Positions 22,949 through 31,799 of a stretch of DNA of 50,558 bases are shown in pieces. This DNA is from CADEED01 sp035761265. Its GTDB lineage: Bacteria > Pseudomonadota > Gammaproteobacteria > Steroidobacterales > Steroidobacteraceae. How positions within the stretch are numbered: the first letter of the stretch is position 1; every line of letters starts with the position of its first letter. The stretch lies in contig DASTRL010000050.1 in the NCBI GenBank assembly GCA_035761265.1, positions 1 through 50,558 of the forward strand, in the 5' to 3' direction. The notes under the pieces were generated by a model. That model saw nothing but the letters and a program-made list of their open reading frames with translations. It was not told the origin of the DNA and did not search any database. A program made the translations under genes and the position numbers.

Positions 22949-25900
22949 ATGAGCGAAACTGCCCTTGATCAAAGGGAGGGAGTTCCCGGCAGGGAATGGC
23001 GCGGTTCACACTGGGTGAAACGCGCGCTCGCGGTCACGTTTTGCCTGGGGTTGCTGCTCACGCTCGGCGTGGTGTTCACGCGCGTCATCGCGGCGCGGGT
23101 CCCCGAACAGCGCGCCACGCTCGAGAAGCTCATCACCGAGCGAACCGGGCTCGAGGTCCGGTTCGACAACGTGCGCTTCGCCTGGGACCTGGACGGCACC
23201 AGCGCCGTCTTCACCCGCGTCGAGCTCACGGATCCGAAGCAGGGGCGCGTGCACGTGCTCGCTCCGGAGCTGCGCGTGGAATTCGATACCTGGGACTTCC
23301 TGCGCCATCACCAGTTCTCGCTGGGGCACGTGACGCTGGTTTCGCCGGACATCGAGATCGTCGCCGATCCGGAGCAGTCGCTGGTGGATGCCATGACGCA
23401 GCGCGGCGCGGCGATCCGCACCGCGACCCGCAGCGACGGCGAATCGGCCATGGTGCATCGCTATCTTGGCTGGACCGGCCTCATGCCCTCGGGGCGCATC
23501 GAGGTCGAAGGCGCGCGCGTGCACCTGCGGCATCGCGACGAACGCGCGGCACATCGCAGCTTCACGCTCAGCCAGGCGGTAGTTAGCCGCACGGGCGGCA
23601 GCTTCAGCGCGTACGGCACCATGCTGTTGTCCCAGGATGTCGGCCAGTCGCTGTTCGTCTCGGTCAAGCTCGAGGGGCTGGGCGCCGCCGCGGGCATGTC
23701 CGGCGACCTGCGTCTGATCGCTCGCCGCGTCTTCCTCGACAAGGTTCTCGATGGTTCGCCGCTCGCCGGCGTGGACGGCCGCGGCACCGTCGATGCGCGC
23801 CTGGCGCTGCGTCACGGCCGGATCGAATCCGGCAGCTGGCAGGCGAATGCGCGCGAGCTCGCGATGCACGATTCGGCCACGCGGTTCGATCACGTCACGG
23901 TCAATGGCCGGCTGACGCGCAATGCGGACGAGGTGCTGCTGGACTTCACGGACCTGCAGCTGACGCGCGGCGCCCGGCTGGAGCGCGCCCCCGCGCTCAC
24001 CGCGAGGCTGCGCCTAGCGCCGGATTCGCTGCGAGTGGCGCGCACCACCATCACCGCGGAACGCATCCCCTTCATGGCGGCTGAATTCGTCGCCAGCCTG
24101 CTCGCGCCGCGCCTGGCCGCCGCCACGCCTGACATGCCGGCAGGCTGGGCCCCGACCGCCGGCGAACTGCACGAACTGCGCTTCGACTCCGGCGATCGCC
24201 TGCGCTCGACGGACGACTGGCAGCTGACCGCGCGGATCTCGGCGGCGGATCTGACCCGCGCACGCGACCAGGCCGTGCTCGGCCAGATCGGCGCGCAATT
24301 GCGCTGCGATGCGCACGGCCTTGCGCTGACGTTCGATGCCGCGCACGCGGCGCAGTGGCGCGTGGTCTCGATGCAGGAAGCGCGCCCCTTGCGACTGGGC
24401 GGGCGGGTGATCCTGAAGCCGGGTGGGGCCTGGCAACTCGACAAGATGACCGCCTCGAGTGGCGCGGCAACCTTGAGCGCGCACGGGGACTGGCAGCCGG
24501 GCGCGAAGAAGCCCGAGCCACTGCGTCTGGCTGTGGCGCGCCTGGATCGGGCGCTGCTCGCGGATCTGTGGTCGCTGCTCGAAGCGGAGTCGCCGCCGCC
24601 CGAGCCCCTCGCGCAACTTGCGCAGGGCGTGGTCACCGAGGGATCGGCGGAACTGTTCCCCGGGCCTGAGGGCCGCGTGAGCTGGAGTCGCTCGCGCGGC
24701 GGCATGGTGCTCGCGGGGCTCGCCACCAGCGGTGAGGACATGCCGCGATTGACCGATGCCGGCGGCAAGCTGCAGTTCGCGCGCGGCGGCGCACAGTTGG
24801 CGCTCGATGCCGGACATGTCGAGGACCTGGCGATCAGCGCGGCGCGCGTCGAGTGGCCACGCAGCGGTGCGCCGCGACTGCACGCGCGGCTCGAAGGGCG
24901 CATGGAGTCGCCGCTGCTGCGCGGCATCCTCCAATCCCAGGGGCTCGAGAAATTGCGCGGTGCCGTGGCGCTCGAGACCGACGCGCGCGGCGAACGTGCG
25001 CTGCGCCGCCCCGAGCTGTGGCGCGTGAATGCGCGCGTGAGCGACGCCACGTTGCCGCTGGCCGATGGCCTGCCGCCCGTCGAGAAGCTCAACGGCACGA
25101 TCCGCTACGCGCAGCAGTTGCGCGGGCTGGCATTGCAGGGCAGCTGGCTCGGCGGCGATGTGCAGGTCGAATCGCGGCGCGGCGCATCGCGCAATCCACC
25201 CGCGTTCAGCCTCAATGGCACGGCTGATGCGGCGTCGCTGCTCGGGTTGTTAGGTGGGACCGCGGCCGCGGACCGGATCGACGGTCAACTCGCCTGGAAC
25301 GGCACCCTGCAGCCCGGGGCCGAGGCGGGCACCTGGCAGATCGCCCTCGGCAGCAATCTCACGGGGGTCGAGAGCAGCCTGCCCGCACCCTTCGACAAGA
25401 GCCGCGCGCGCGCGCTGCCGATCAGTGCCGAGCTGCGCGTCGGGCCGGAGGGAATCCGCGATTTCAGCGTCGATGGGCGCGAACTGGAGGTGCGCGGACA
25501 GGTGCGCGCCGGCGTCACGCACGCGCGTTTCGCAGTGCAGGGTATGGGCGGTCAATGGAGTCTCGCCGCAGATCGTGGCGCGAAGCCGCGCGTCCGCGTG
25601 GACACCCTCGACCTGCGACGAGCGCCGGCGGTGCTCGCCGCCGCGGGCGCGACGTTGCCGCGGGACGGCGAACTCGAGCTGAGCGTCGGCGACCTGCTGT
25701 ACGCCGACCGCAGTTTCGGCGTGCTGCAGGCTGCGCTGATCCGCCAGGACGATGGGCTCGATTTCTCGATGGACACCTCGGCGCTGGCGCAGCATCAGCT
25801 GACTGCCCGGGGACGCTGCGGTCCGCAAGGCCATTGCCGCGTCGAATTCACTGCCGATACCGCGCAACTCGCCGCGCTGCTGGGCGATGTCGAGCTTCCG

Positions 25901-26323
25901 GCGGAATGGCCATTGTCGGGCCTGCGCGCGTCCGGCGCGCTCGAGTGGCCGCTGCAGACCGAGGACCTCCCCGGCTCGATGACGGGCACATTCGAACTGG
26001 CCACCCACGGCACGAATCCGGATCACCAGCTCTCGGCGCGCGCCACGCTCGCGGACGGACAGGTGCTGCTCGCGGACGTCCAGGGCACGGGGCCCGAAGC
26101 CGACCAGGTATTCCGCGGCACGGGCCGCATCGGACTGCTGGCGCGCGACTACGACCTGACGCTCGACTACGAGCGCGTCGCCTTGGCGGCCACCGCCGTG
26201 CCCTCCCCGGCGCGCGAGCGATTCGCGCGCGCCTTGAATGCGCTGCGTGGTTCGGCGGCGCGCCGCGGCTGGACCGAGGCACCGGAGACGCACCGCGTGC
26301 AATGGCACGGAACCTGGGACTAG
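22949..26323 (+). CDS. yhdP: YhdP-family AsmA-like envelope protein
   Basis: A 1124-residue protein with one N-terminal transmembrane anchor (about 24-48, VKRALAVTFCLGLLLTLGVVFTRVIAA) and a very long periplasmic beta-rich body, as in the TIGR02099/YhdP group. The first domain (VRFDNVRFAWDLDGTSAVFTRVELTDP) is clearly AsmA-like. YhdP, TamB and YdbH bridge inner and outer membranes and are thought to carry phospholipids outward. It starts six bases after rng. The C-terminus is somewhat shorter than E. coli YhdP (about 1266 residues) and ends THRVQWHGTWD. Confidence 0.9.
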   Translation: MSETALDQREGVPGREWRGSHWVKRALAVTFCLGLLLTLGVVFTRVIAARVPEQRATLEKLITERTGLEVRFDNVRFAWDLDGTSAVFTRVELTDPKQGRVHVLAPELRVEFDTWDFLRHHQFSLGHVTLVSPDIEIVADPEQSLVDAMTQRGAAIRTATRSDGESAMVHRYLGWTGLMPSGRIEVEGARVHLRHRDERAAHRSFTLSQAVVSRTGGSFSAYGTMLLSQDVGQSLFVSVKLEGLGAAAGMSGDLRLIARRVFLDKVLDGSPLAGVDGRGTVDARLALRHGRIESGSWQANARELAMHDSATRFDHVTVNGRLTRNADEVLLDFTDLQLTRGARLERAPALTARLRLAPDSLRVARTTITAERIPFMAAEFVASLLAPRLAAATPDMPAGWAPTAGELHELRFDSGDRLRSTDDWQLTARISAADLTRARDQAVLGQIGAQLRCDAHGLALTFDAAHAAQWRVVSMQEARPLRLGGRVILKPGGAWQLDKMTASSGAATLSAHGDWQPGAKKPEPLRLAVARLDRALLADLWSLLEAESPPPEPLAQLAQGVVTEGSAELFPGPEGRVSWSRSRGGMVLAGLATSGEDMPRLTDAGGKLQFARGGAQLALDAGHVEDLAISAARVEWPRSGAPRLHARLEGRMESPLLRGILQSQGLEKLRGAVALETDARGERALRRPELWRVNARVSDATLPLADGLPPVEKLNGTIRYAQQLRGLALQGSWLGGDVQVESRRGASRNPPAFSLNGTADAASLLGLLGGTAAADRIDGQLAWNGTLQPGAEAGTWQIALGSNLTGVESSLPAPFDKSRARALPISAELRVGPEGIRDFSVDGRELEVRGQVRAGVTHARFAVQGMGGQWSLAADRGAKPRVRVDTLDLRRAPAVLAAAGATLPRDGELELSVGDLLYADRSFGVLQAALIRQDDGLDFSMDTSALAQHQLTARGRCGPQGHCRVEFTADTAQLAALLGDVELPAEWPLSGLRASGALEWPLQTEDLPGSMTGTFELATHGTNPDHQLSARATLADGQVLLADVQGTGPEADQVFRGTGRIGLLARDYDLTLDYERVALAATAVPSPARERFARALNALRGSAARRGWTEAPETHRVQWHGTWD

Positions 26324-26345
26324 GGGGCGTGATAGATTTCTGGAC

Positions 26346-27161
26346 ATGCGCGTAGCCGCAATCCAGATGACCTCCGGCCATGAGATAGACGCCAACCTGC
26401 AGGCGGCCGGACGCTTCCTCTCGGATGCCGCGCGTCTGGGCGCCGTGCTGGCCGCCTTGCCGGAAAACTTCGCCTTCATGGGCCGGGACTCCGGCGACAA
26501 GCGCGCCATCGCCGAGCCGGACGGCGCCGGCAAGATCCAGAACTTCCTTGCAGATACGGCGCGCCGCCTCAAGATATGGGTGGTCGGCGGGACGATCCCC
26601 CTGAGGCAGGGCGAGGATGGCCGGGTCAGTGCCTCGTCGCTGGTGTTCGACGCGCAGGGCCAGCGCGTGGCGCGCTACGACAAGATGCACCTGTTCGACG
26701 TGGACGTGCCGGGCAGTACGGAGTCGCATCGCGAATCGGCGCACACGGTCGCGGGCCACGATGCGCGCGTCGTGGATACACCCATCGGCAAGCTGGGTCT
26801 GGCGGTGTGCTACGACATGCGCTTCCCGGAGCTGTTCCGCGTCATGTCGCGGCAAGGCGCCGAGATGTTCGTGGTGCCCTCGGCGTTCACCGTGCCCACC
26901 GGGCGGGCGCACTGGGAATCGTTGCTGCGCGCACGCGCCATCGAGAATCTCTGTGGCCTGATCGCGCCGGCGCAGTGGGGCGTGCACCCGAGCGGGCGCG
27001 AGACCTTCGGTGATTCGATGATCATCGATCACTGGGGCAAGGTGCTGGCCCGCATGCCGGGCGGTACCGGCTGCGTGGTGGCCGACATCGACGCGGCGGC
27101 GCGCGTGGATGCGCGCACGCGCTTCCCGGCGCTCGAGCACCGGGTGATCTACAACACGTGA
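26346..27161 (+). CDS. Carbon-nitrogen hydrolase, Nit1/deaminated-glutathione amidase type
   Basis: 271 residues from the ATG at 26346 (MRVAAIQMTSGHEIDANL). Nitrilase-superfamily triad: E40 in LPENFAF, K113 in YDKMHLFD and C155 in VCYDMRFPEL. The DKMHLFDVDVPG and YDMRFPELFR segments match the Nit1 branch, which hydrolyses deaminated glutathione as metabolite repair. It lies between yhdP and tldD, a common gammaproteobacterial position, with 22 bases to yhdP and 15 to tldD. Confidence 0.9.
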   Translation: MRVAAIQMTSGHEIDANLQAAGRFLSDAARLGAVLAALPENFAFMGRDSGDKRAIAEPDGAGKIQNFLADTARRLKIWVVGGTIPLRQGEDGRVSASSLVFDAQGQRVARYDKMHLFDVDVPGSTESHRESAHTVAGHDARVVDTPIGKLGLAVCYDMRFPELFRVMSRQGAEMFVVPSAFTVPTGRAHWESLLRARAIENLCGLIAPAQWGVHPSGRETFGDSMIIDHWGKVLARMPGGTGCVVADIDAAARVDARTRFPALEHRVIYNT

Positions 27162-27176
27162 GGAGCTGGAAACATC

Positions 27177-28628
27177 TTGAGTAGCGTCACGAACGAACCG
27201 CTGAACATCGCCCGCGAGCTCATCCTGCGCCCCGGCGGCCTGGACGATTCCCGGCTCGACAAGGCGCTCTCGCAGGTCATGTCGACTTCGGTCGATGCGG
27301 CGGATCTCTACTTCCAGCTCGCCCGCGAGGAGAGCTGGGCGCTGGAGGACGGCATCGTCAAGGAGGGCAGCGCCAGCATCGAGCAGGGCGTGGGCGTGCG
27401 TGCCCTGGCCGGCGAGAAGACCGGCTTCGCCTACTCGGACGAGATCGTGCTGCCGGCGCTCGAGGAAGCTTCGCGTGCCGCGCGCGCCATCGCAACCCGC
27501 GGCGATGCGCGCGCGGTGCAGGGCATGCTGCCCACGAGCGGTCATCGGCTCTATCTACCCATCGACCCGGTGTCGAGCTTCAGCTCCAGTGAAAAGGTCG
27601 CCTGGCTCGAGCGCGTCGACCGCGAGACCCGCAAAATGGATCCGCGCGTCGTGCAGGTCATGGCCAGCGTGGTCGCGGTGCACGAGGTGGTGCTGGTCGC
27701 GAACTCGGATGGACACCTGGCCGCGGACGTCCGCCCGCTGGTGCGATTCAACGTCTCGGTCATCGTCGAGCAGAACGGCCGGCGCGAGCAGGGCTATGCC
27801 GGCGCCGGCGGCCGCATCACGCTTCCCGAGCTGGTGAGCGGCGACAAGCCGCTCGCCCTGGCGCGCGAGGCCGTGCGGCAGGCGCTGGTGAATCTCGACG
27901 CGATCCCGGCGCCCGCGGGCCCCATGACCGTGGTGCTGGGACCCGGCTGGCCCGGCATCCTGCTGCACGAAGCCATCGGCCATGGGCTCGAGGGCGACTT
28001 CAACCGCAAGGGTACGTCGGCATTCGCCGGTCGTGTCGGCGAACGCGTGGCCTCCGAACACTGCACCATCGTCGATGACGGCACGCTTTCGCGCCGGCGC
28101 GGCTCGCTCAATATCGACGACGAAGGGACGCCCACGCAGTGCACCACCCTCATCGAGAACGGCGTGCTCAAGGGCTATCTGCAGGACAAGATGAACGCGC
28201 GGCTCATGGGCACCGCGTCCACGGGCAACGGCCGGCGCGAGTCCTTCGCGCACATCACGCTGCCGCGCATGACCAACACCTACATGCGGCCCGGGAAGAC
28301 GCCACCGGAAGAGATCATCGCGTCGGTGGAGAAAGGCATCTACGCCGTGAACTTCGGCGGCGGGCAGGTGGACATCACCTCCGGCAAGTTCGTGTTCTCC
28401 GCCAGCGAGGCCTATCTCATCGAGAACGGCAGGATCGGCGCACCCATCAAGGGCGCGACGCTGATCGGCAACGGCCCGGACGTGCTCACGCGCGTGAGCA
28501 TGGTGGGCAACGACCTGAAACTCGATGACGGGGTCGGCACCTGCGGCAAGGAAGGGCAGAGCGTGCCGGTGGGCGTCGGTCAGCCCACCGTGCGCATCGA
28601 CAACCTCACCGTCGGCGGCACGGGCTGA
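27177..28628 (+). CDS. tldD: Metalloprotease TldD
   Basis: 483 residues from a TTG with AGGAG eleven bases upstream. TldD and TldE (PmbA) form a heterodimeric zinc protease that degrades unfolded peptides and matures some microcins and RiPPs. The TldD zinc motif HEAIGHGLEGDF (HExxxH) is present. The N-terminal ESWALEDGIVKEGSASIEQGVGVRA and C-terminal GTCGKEGQSVPVGVGQPTVRIDNLTVGG are diagnostic. Its partner pmbA lies 6.7 kb downstream next to darP. Confidence 0.96.
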   Translation: MSSVTNEPLNIARELILRPGGLDDSRLDKALSQVMSTSVDAADLYFQLAREESWALEDGIVKEGSASIEQGVGVRALAGEKTGFAYSDEIVLPALEEASRAARAIATRGDARAVQGMLPTSGHRLYLPIDPVSSFSSSEKVAWLERVDRETRKMDPRVVQVMASVVAVHEVVLVANSDGHLAADVRPLVRFNVSVIVEQNGRREQGYAGAGGRITLPELVSGDKPLALAREAVRQALVNLDAIPAPAGPMTVVLGPGWPGILLHEAIGHGLEGDFNRKGTSAFAGRVGERVASEHCTIVDDGTLSRRRGSLNIDDEGTPTQCTTLIENGVLKGYLQDKMNARLMGTASTGNGRRESFAHITLPRMTNTYMRPGKTPPEEIIASVEKGIYAVNFGGGQVDITSGKFVFSASEAYLIENGRIGAPIKGATLIGNGPDVLTRVSMVGNDLKLDDGVGTCGKEGQSVPVGVGQPTVRIDNLTVGGTG

Positions 28629-28632
28629 GCAC

Positions 28633-28974
28633 GTGGAACCGGCGACGCCCGAGCCGAAAGACGTTCTCGCGCCGCCGCCGGCCAGGACGCCGCCTTCCAT
28701 CTATCTCGGCCTCGCGTTGTTCGCGTTCGCGATCGCCACGCCGTTCCTCGGCGATCTCGATGCACGCCACGCCCAGGGCGACGGCGGCTGGGCGACTCTC
28801 CGGGTCATGCTGAAATGGATGCTGATGGGTGGCGCCTCGGCGTTGCTCGGCATCGTCTGCGTCATCATCGGCGCGCGCCGCGGTCCGAACACGCCGCTCA
28901 CGATGATCGCGATCCTGCTCGCCGGCATCGCCGGGGTCGGATTCCTCGCGCTGCTCGGCATGGCGCTCGGCTAG
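28633..28974 (+). CDS. Small three-helix membrane protein
   Basis: 113 residues from a GTG four bases after the tldD stop. A proline-rich N-terminal 22 residues is followed by helices at about 23-40, 61-80 and 89-110, with only short loops between. There are no recognisable motifs. Close spacing suggests cotranscription with tldD. The TAG stop is shared with the convergent methyltransferase gene through CTAG. Function unknown. Confidence 0.6.
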   Translation: MEPATPEPKDVLAPPPARTPPSIYLGLALFAFAIATPFLGDLDARHAQGDGGWATLRVMLKWMLMGGASALLGIVCVIIGARRGPNTPLTMIAILLAGIAGVGFLALLGMALG

Positions 28975-29810
28975 GGCGCCCGCGCCTCGATCATCCAGCA
29001 GGCCGCATCGAACCGGACCTGCGCCTCGCGCACGAACGGTTCGAATGCAATACGCACCGCCTGCAGCATGTCGCGCCGCGCCACTTCTGTTGCGTTTCGC
29101 AACGCCAGACCCAGGGGGCCGAAGCGCGTGAAGAACCGCTCGAGGTCCGCGGCCGGAAAGGCGCAAGGCACGTCGATGGGCACGACCTCTACTCGCGACC
29201 AGCCCGCTTGCTCGAAGATGCGCCGCACGCGATCAGGGTCTGCAAGCGCGAACTGCCCGGGAGCGCCGGGAATGCGCGGGGGAATATTTGGCACGAACTG
29301 CACGGCGGCGCGCTCGGCCGTGGTCATGAACGGGTTTTCCTCGATCGATCGGAATACCACGAGGCGCGTCGCACAACCGCGCGCAGCGGCGAGTAGCAGG
29401 TTCCCGAAGGCGGCGACCGGATCCTCGAAGAACATCACGCCGAAGCGCGAGATCATGAGGTCGAAGCGGCCGCGTTCGAATGCGTGAGCTTGCGCGTCCG
29501 CGCGGATGAATTGGGCCGCCACCGGCTCGTGTTGCACGCGCCTGCGGGCCAGCGCGACCAGGGGCTCGGAGATGTCGACGCCTACGGCGATGCCGCCCGG
29601 CGGCATGCGGCGCGCTGCGGCCAGCGTGGTCGCGCCTGAGCCGCAGCCGATGTCGAGGACCGAGCGCGCGCCCGCCGCCGCAACCGCATCGCTGAGCAGT
29701 GCCTCGATGCCCGCGTAGGTGCGGTCGAGCATCGACTGCTCGTCAGCCCATGCCTGGCCCGAAGGGCCGTTCCACAGCGCCGCCTGTTCCGAATTCGCAA
29801 GCCTCTGCAT
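28971..29810 (-). CDS. Class I SAM-dependent methyltransferase
   Basis: 279 residues from the ATG at 29810, chosen because AGGA lies at the right distance and the protein begins MQRLANSEQAALWNGPSGQAW, the usual opening of this methyltransferase group; the longer open frame adds unrelated residues. Motif I is SVLDIGCGSGATT (50-62), the acidic ribose-binding residue is in VGVDISEPL, and a motif like DLMISRFGVMFFEDP follows. The C-terminal part (RIPGAPGQFALADPDRVRRIFEQAGW) resembles UbiE/small-molecule enzymes. Substrate unknown. It stands alone on the minus strand. Confidence 0.82.
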   Translation of the reverse strand: MQRLANSEQAALWNGPSGQAWADEQSMLDRTYAGIEALLSDAVAAAGARSVLDIGCGSGATTLAAARRMPPGGIAVGVDISEPLVALARRRVQHEPVAAQFIRADAQAHAFERGRFDLMISRFGVMFFEDPVAAFGNLLLAAARGCATRLVVFRSIEENPFMTTAERAAVQFVPNIPPRIPGAPGQFALADPDRVRRIFEQAGWSRVEVVPIDVPCAFPAADLERFFTRFGPLGLALRNATEVARRDMLQAVRIAFEPFVREAQVRFDAACWMIEARAP

Positions 29811-29888
29811 GTCGTTTCCTGTCACACCGGGTGAAGGGCCGCAGTGTGCCAATTCAAGTCGACTTGAGGTCAAGCGATTCTTGCGGGC

Positions 29889-30380
29889 TCAGTCCGCGAG
29901 GCGGGCCTCGGAGCGCACCCTGCGCAGTTTCACGCCGGCAAAGGTGTGCACCAGCACGAGCGTGTCCTCGCTCACCGTGTGGAAAGTCTGGCCGATCGCG
30001 GGAATCGCGAGGCTGCGGTCTTCGGTGTAGCTCAGTTCGCTGGTCCAGGGGTGCAGCCAGTCGCGCTTCACGCTGACGTCCTCGAACCGTACGTTCGAAC
30101 CGTGCGGCAGCAGCTCGAGCCCCGCGACGCTCTGGCGAGTCTGCTCGCAGAACTCCCGCTTGCCCCCGGTCATGGTCTTCGGTACCACCGCGGTGTTGTC
30201 GGTGATGTCGACTTCGAGATCTTCGTGGAACATCGCGCAGATCTCGTCGACCTTGCCCTCGTTCATCAGCGATTCCATCCGCAGCACGAAGGCCATCGCA
30301 CCGGATTCGCCCAGACGCAGCAGCCCGATCGCGTATACGAGAATCAGGACGACGACACCTGCCAGCAACATCCGCTTCAA
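29889..30380 (-). CDS. Membrane-anchored NTF2/SnoaL-like protein
   Basis: 163 residues from a TTG with GAGGTG six bases upstream (MKRMLLAGVVVLILVYAIG); an ATG three codons later is an alternative. Residues 4-20 form a single membrane anchor or uncleaved signal. The rest, from AFVLRMESLMNEGKVDEICAMFHEDLEVDI on, has the helix-then-sheet pattern of NTF2-like domains, which usually bind small hydrophobic ligands. The domain would face the periplasm. No catalytic residues can be assigned. It is a single gene. Confidence 0.6.
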   Translation of the reverse strand: MKRMLLAGVVVLILVYAIGLLRLGESGAMAFVLRMESLMNEGKVDEICAMFHEDLEVDITDNTAVVPKTMTGGKREFCEQTRQSVAGLELLPHGSNVRFEDVSVKRDWLHPWTSELSYTEDRSLAIPAIGQTFHTVSEDTLVLVHTFAGVKLRRVRSEARLAD

Positions 30381-30567
30381 GATTGCACCTCGCCGACAGC
30401 ATGCCGGTGAATTCCTGGATGTTCCCGCCACAATTCACGGTATCGCCTCGCTGCGGCGGCGGCGCACTATCCCGGCGCGCGGACGACAAGGATGTCGGCA
30501 AAGTGCGTCAGAATTTTGTAGCGAAGGGACTCGCGCCGCGCCTACATGCCAATCAGACTCGAACATA

Positions 30568-30636
30568 ATGAAGTGCGCGTTTTGCGACATTGGAAACAGT
30601 GTGAATCCCGGCACACCATGCCCGCCTGATGGTTAA
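30568..30636 (+). CDS. Possible 22-residue cysteine-containing micropeptide
   Basis: An ATG-to-TAA frame encodes MKCAFCDIGNSVNPGTPCPPDG, with a CxxC pair (C3, C6) and a third Cys. It overlaps the ATG of the next frame (30629), as in a coupled leader. The lower GC of the surroundings and lack of a clear ribosome site make this uncertain. The remainder of 30381-30567 holds no gene I can support. Confidence 0.2.
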   Translation: MKCAFCDIGNSVNPGTPCPPDG

Positions 30637-30874
30637 GCAAACTGCATACGCGCTCCTGCCCGACTCGGGCGAGGGCGAAAATCAAAAACGGAGTCATCCC
30701 AAGATGCGTAACGACACGGGTGCCAGCGGCGAATTCCGGATCAACCTTCCGCCCGACGTCCTTGCTGAAATGCGCCGCCAGAACGTGAGTTCCCGCGCCA
30801 CGATGCAGGTGGATGGATTTCGACCCGGTCTGTTCGGTCGACTGCTTGACCTGGTGACCGGTCGCCGACGCTGA
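30629..30874 (+). CDS. Small hypothetical protein
   Basis: An 81-residue frame. An internal ATG at 30704, with GGAG ten bases upstream, would give 56 residues beginning MRNDTGASGEFRINLPPDVL and may be the real start, because the first 25 residues are less protein-like. The core INLPPDVLAEMRRQNVSSRATMQVDG suggests a short soluble helix/strand domain, and the tail FGRLLDLVTGRRR is amphipathic and basic. I do not recognise it. It lies 61 bases before a methyltransferase gene on the same strand. Confidence 0.45.
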   Translation: MVKQTAYALLPDSGEGENQKRSHPKMRNDTGASGEFRINLPPDVLAEMRRQNVSSRATMQVDGFRPGLFGRLLDLVTGRRR

Positions 30875-30935
30875 TTTGCCGTCGTTGAACATCCGCGATC
30901 CGGACACCTCGATCCGGACGCGCAGGGGATGAGAC

Positions 30936-31799
30936 ATGGAAGCAGTTGGAGCCGCACCGCGCGCGCGTTTCCTGGGAAAGACGCGCCGTAGCGCAGCGGA
31001 CATCGAACATCATTATCGCGTCGAGATCGAGCTGGCCGCGCGCCTGCGCTGCGCACCGCGGGCCGAACGCCCGGGTCTGTACGGCGCCGTCTACGACGAG
31101 CTCTACCGCCGCGTTCCGGATCATCCACAGCTCACGCGCAAGATGTCGGAAGCCGAGCGTCGCGCGGCCGTCATGGATCGCATCTCGCTGCTGCGCCGCT
31201 TCATCGATCCGCAGACCGTGTTCCTCGAGATCGGCGCGGGCGACGGCAGCCTGCCGCTGGAAATCGCGCGCCACGCCCGCAAGTGCTACGCGCTGGACGT
31301 GTCCAGGGAGATACTGAGCGGCGTGCAGCATCCACGCGTGGAAACCGTGCTTTCCGACGGTTGCTCGGTGCCCGTGCCGCCCGGCACCGTGACGCTGGCC
31401 TACAGCTTCCAGGTCATGGAGCACATCCATCCTGACGACGCGCTGGAGCAGCTGCGCAACCTGCATGCGGCCATGGCGCCCGGCGGCAGTTTCATCTGCG
31501 TGACGCCCAGCCGGCTCAACGGGCCGCACGATGTGTCCCGGTACTTCGATCCGGTGGCTCGCGGCTTCCACCTCAAGGAATACACCATGGCGGAACTGGA
31601 CGCGCTGTTTCGCGCGGTCGGCTTCCGCGACGTGCAGGCATATCCGCGCTTCCGCGGGCGCTACGTGCGCATGCCGATGTGGATCGTGAAGGGATTCGAA
31701 CGCCTGTTCGGATGGCTGCCGGCAGCGCTGCGCCGTCGCATCGGACGCAAGCCCCTGATCCAGAACATGCTCACCGTGTCGCTCTGCGCGACCAAGTGA
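30936..31799 (+). CDS. Class I SAM-dependent methyltransferase
   Basis: 287 residues with AGGGGA six bases before the ATG. A basic N-terminal region (to about 90) precedes the Rossmann methyltransferase fold: motif I VFLEIGAGDGSLPLE (95-109), the acidic residue in YALDVSREI, and FQVMEHIHPDDALEQLRNLHAAMAPGG as motifs of the Methyltransf_11/UbiE type. RLNGPHDVSRYFDPVARGFHLKEYT suits enzymes acting on lipid or sugar-linked substrates. The C-terminus is basic and hydrophobic. The target is unknown. Its TGA abuts the convergent ATPase gene's stop with no gap. Confidence 0.8.
   Translation: MEAVGAAPRARFLGKTRRSAADIEHHYRVEIELAARLRCAPRAERPGLYGAVYDELYRRVPDHPQLTRKMSEAERRAAVMDRISLLRRFIDPQTVFLEIGAGDGSLPLEIARHARKCYALDVSREILSGVQHPRVETVLSDGCSVPVPPGTVTLAYSFQVMEHIHPDDALEQLRNLHAAMAPGGSFICVTPSRLNGPHDVSRYFDPVARGFHLKEYTMAELDALFRAVGFRDVQAYPRFRGRYVRMPMWIVKGFERLFGWLPAALRRRIGRKPLIQNMLTVSLCATK

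Noticed and set aside
22949..26323. Many long overlapping frames on both strands across yhdP
   Set aside because: They are Arg/Ala/Gly/Pro-rich shadow frames expected in GC-rich coding DNA; only the 1124-residue frame has a membrane anchor and AsmA-like content.
26346..28628. A RiPP or microcin locus because TldD is present
   Set aside because: No precursor peptide, cyclase or transporter is nearby; TldD and PmbA sit in their usual housekeeping contexts.
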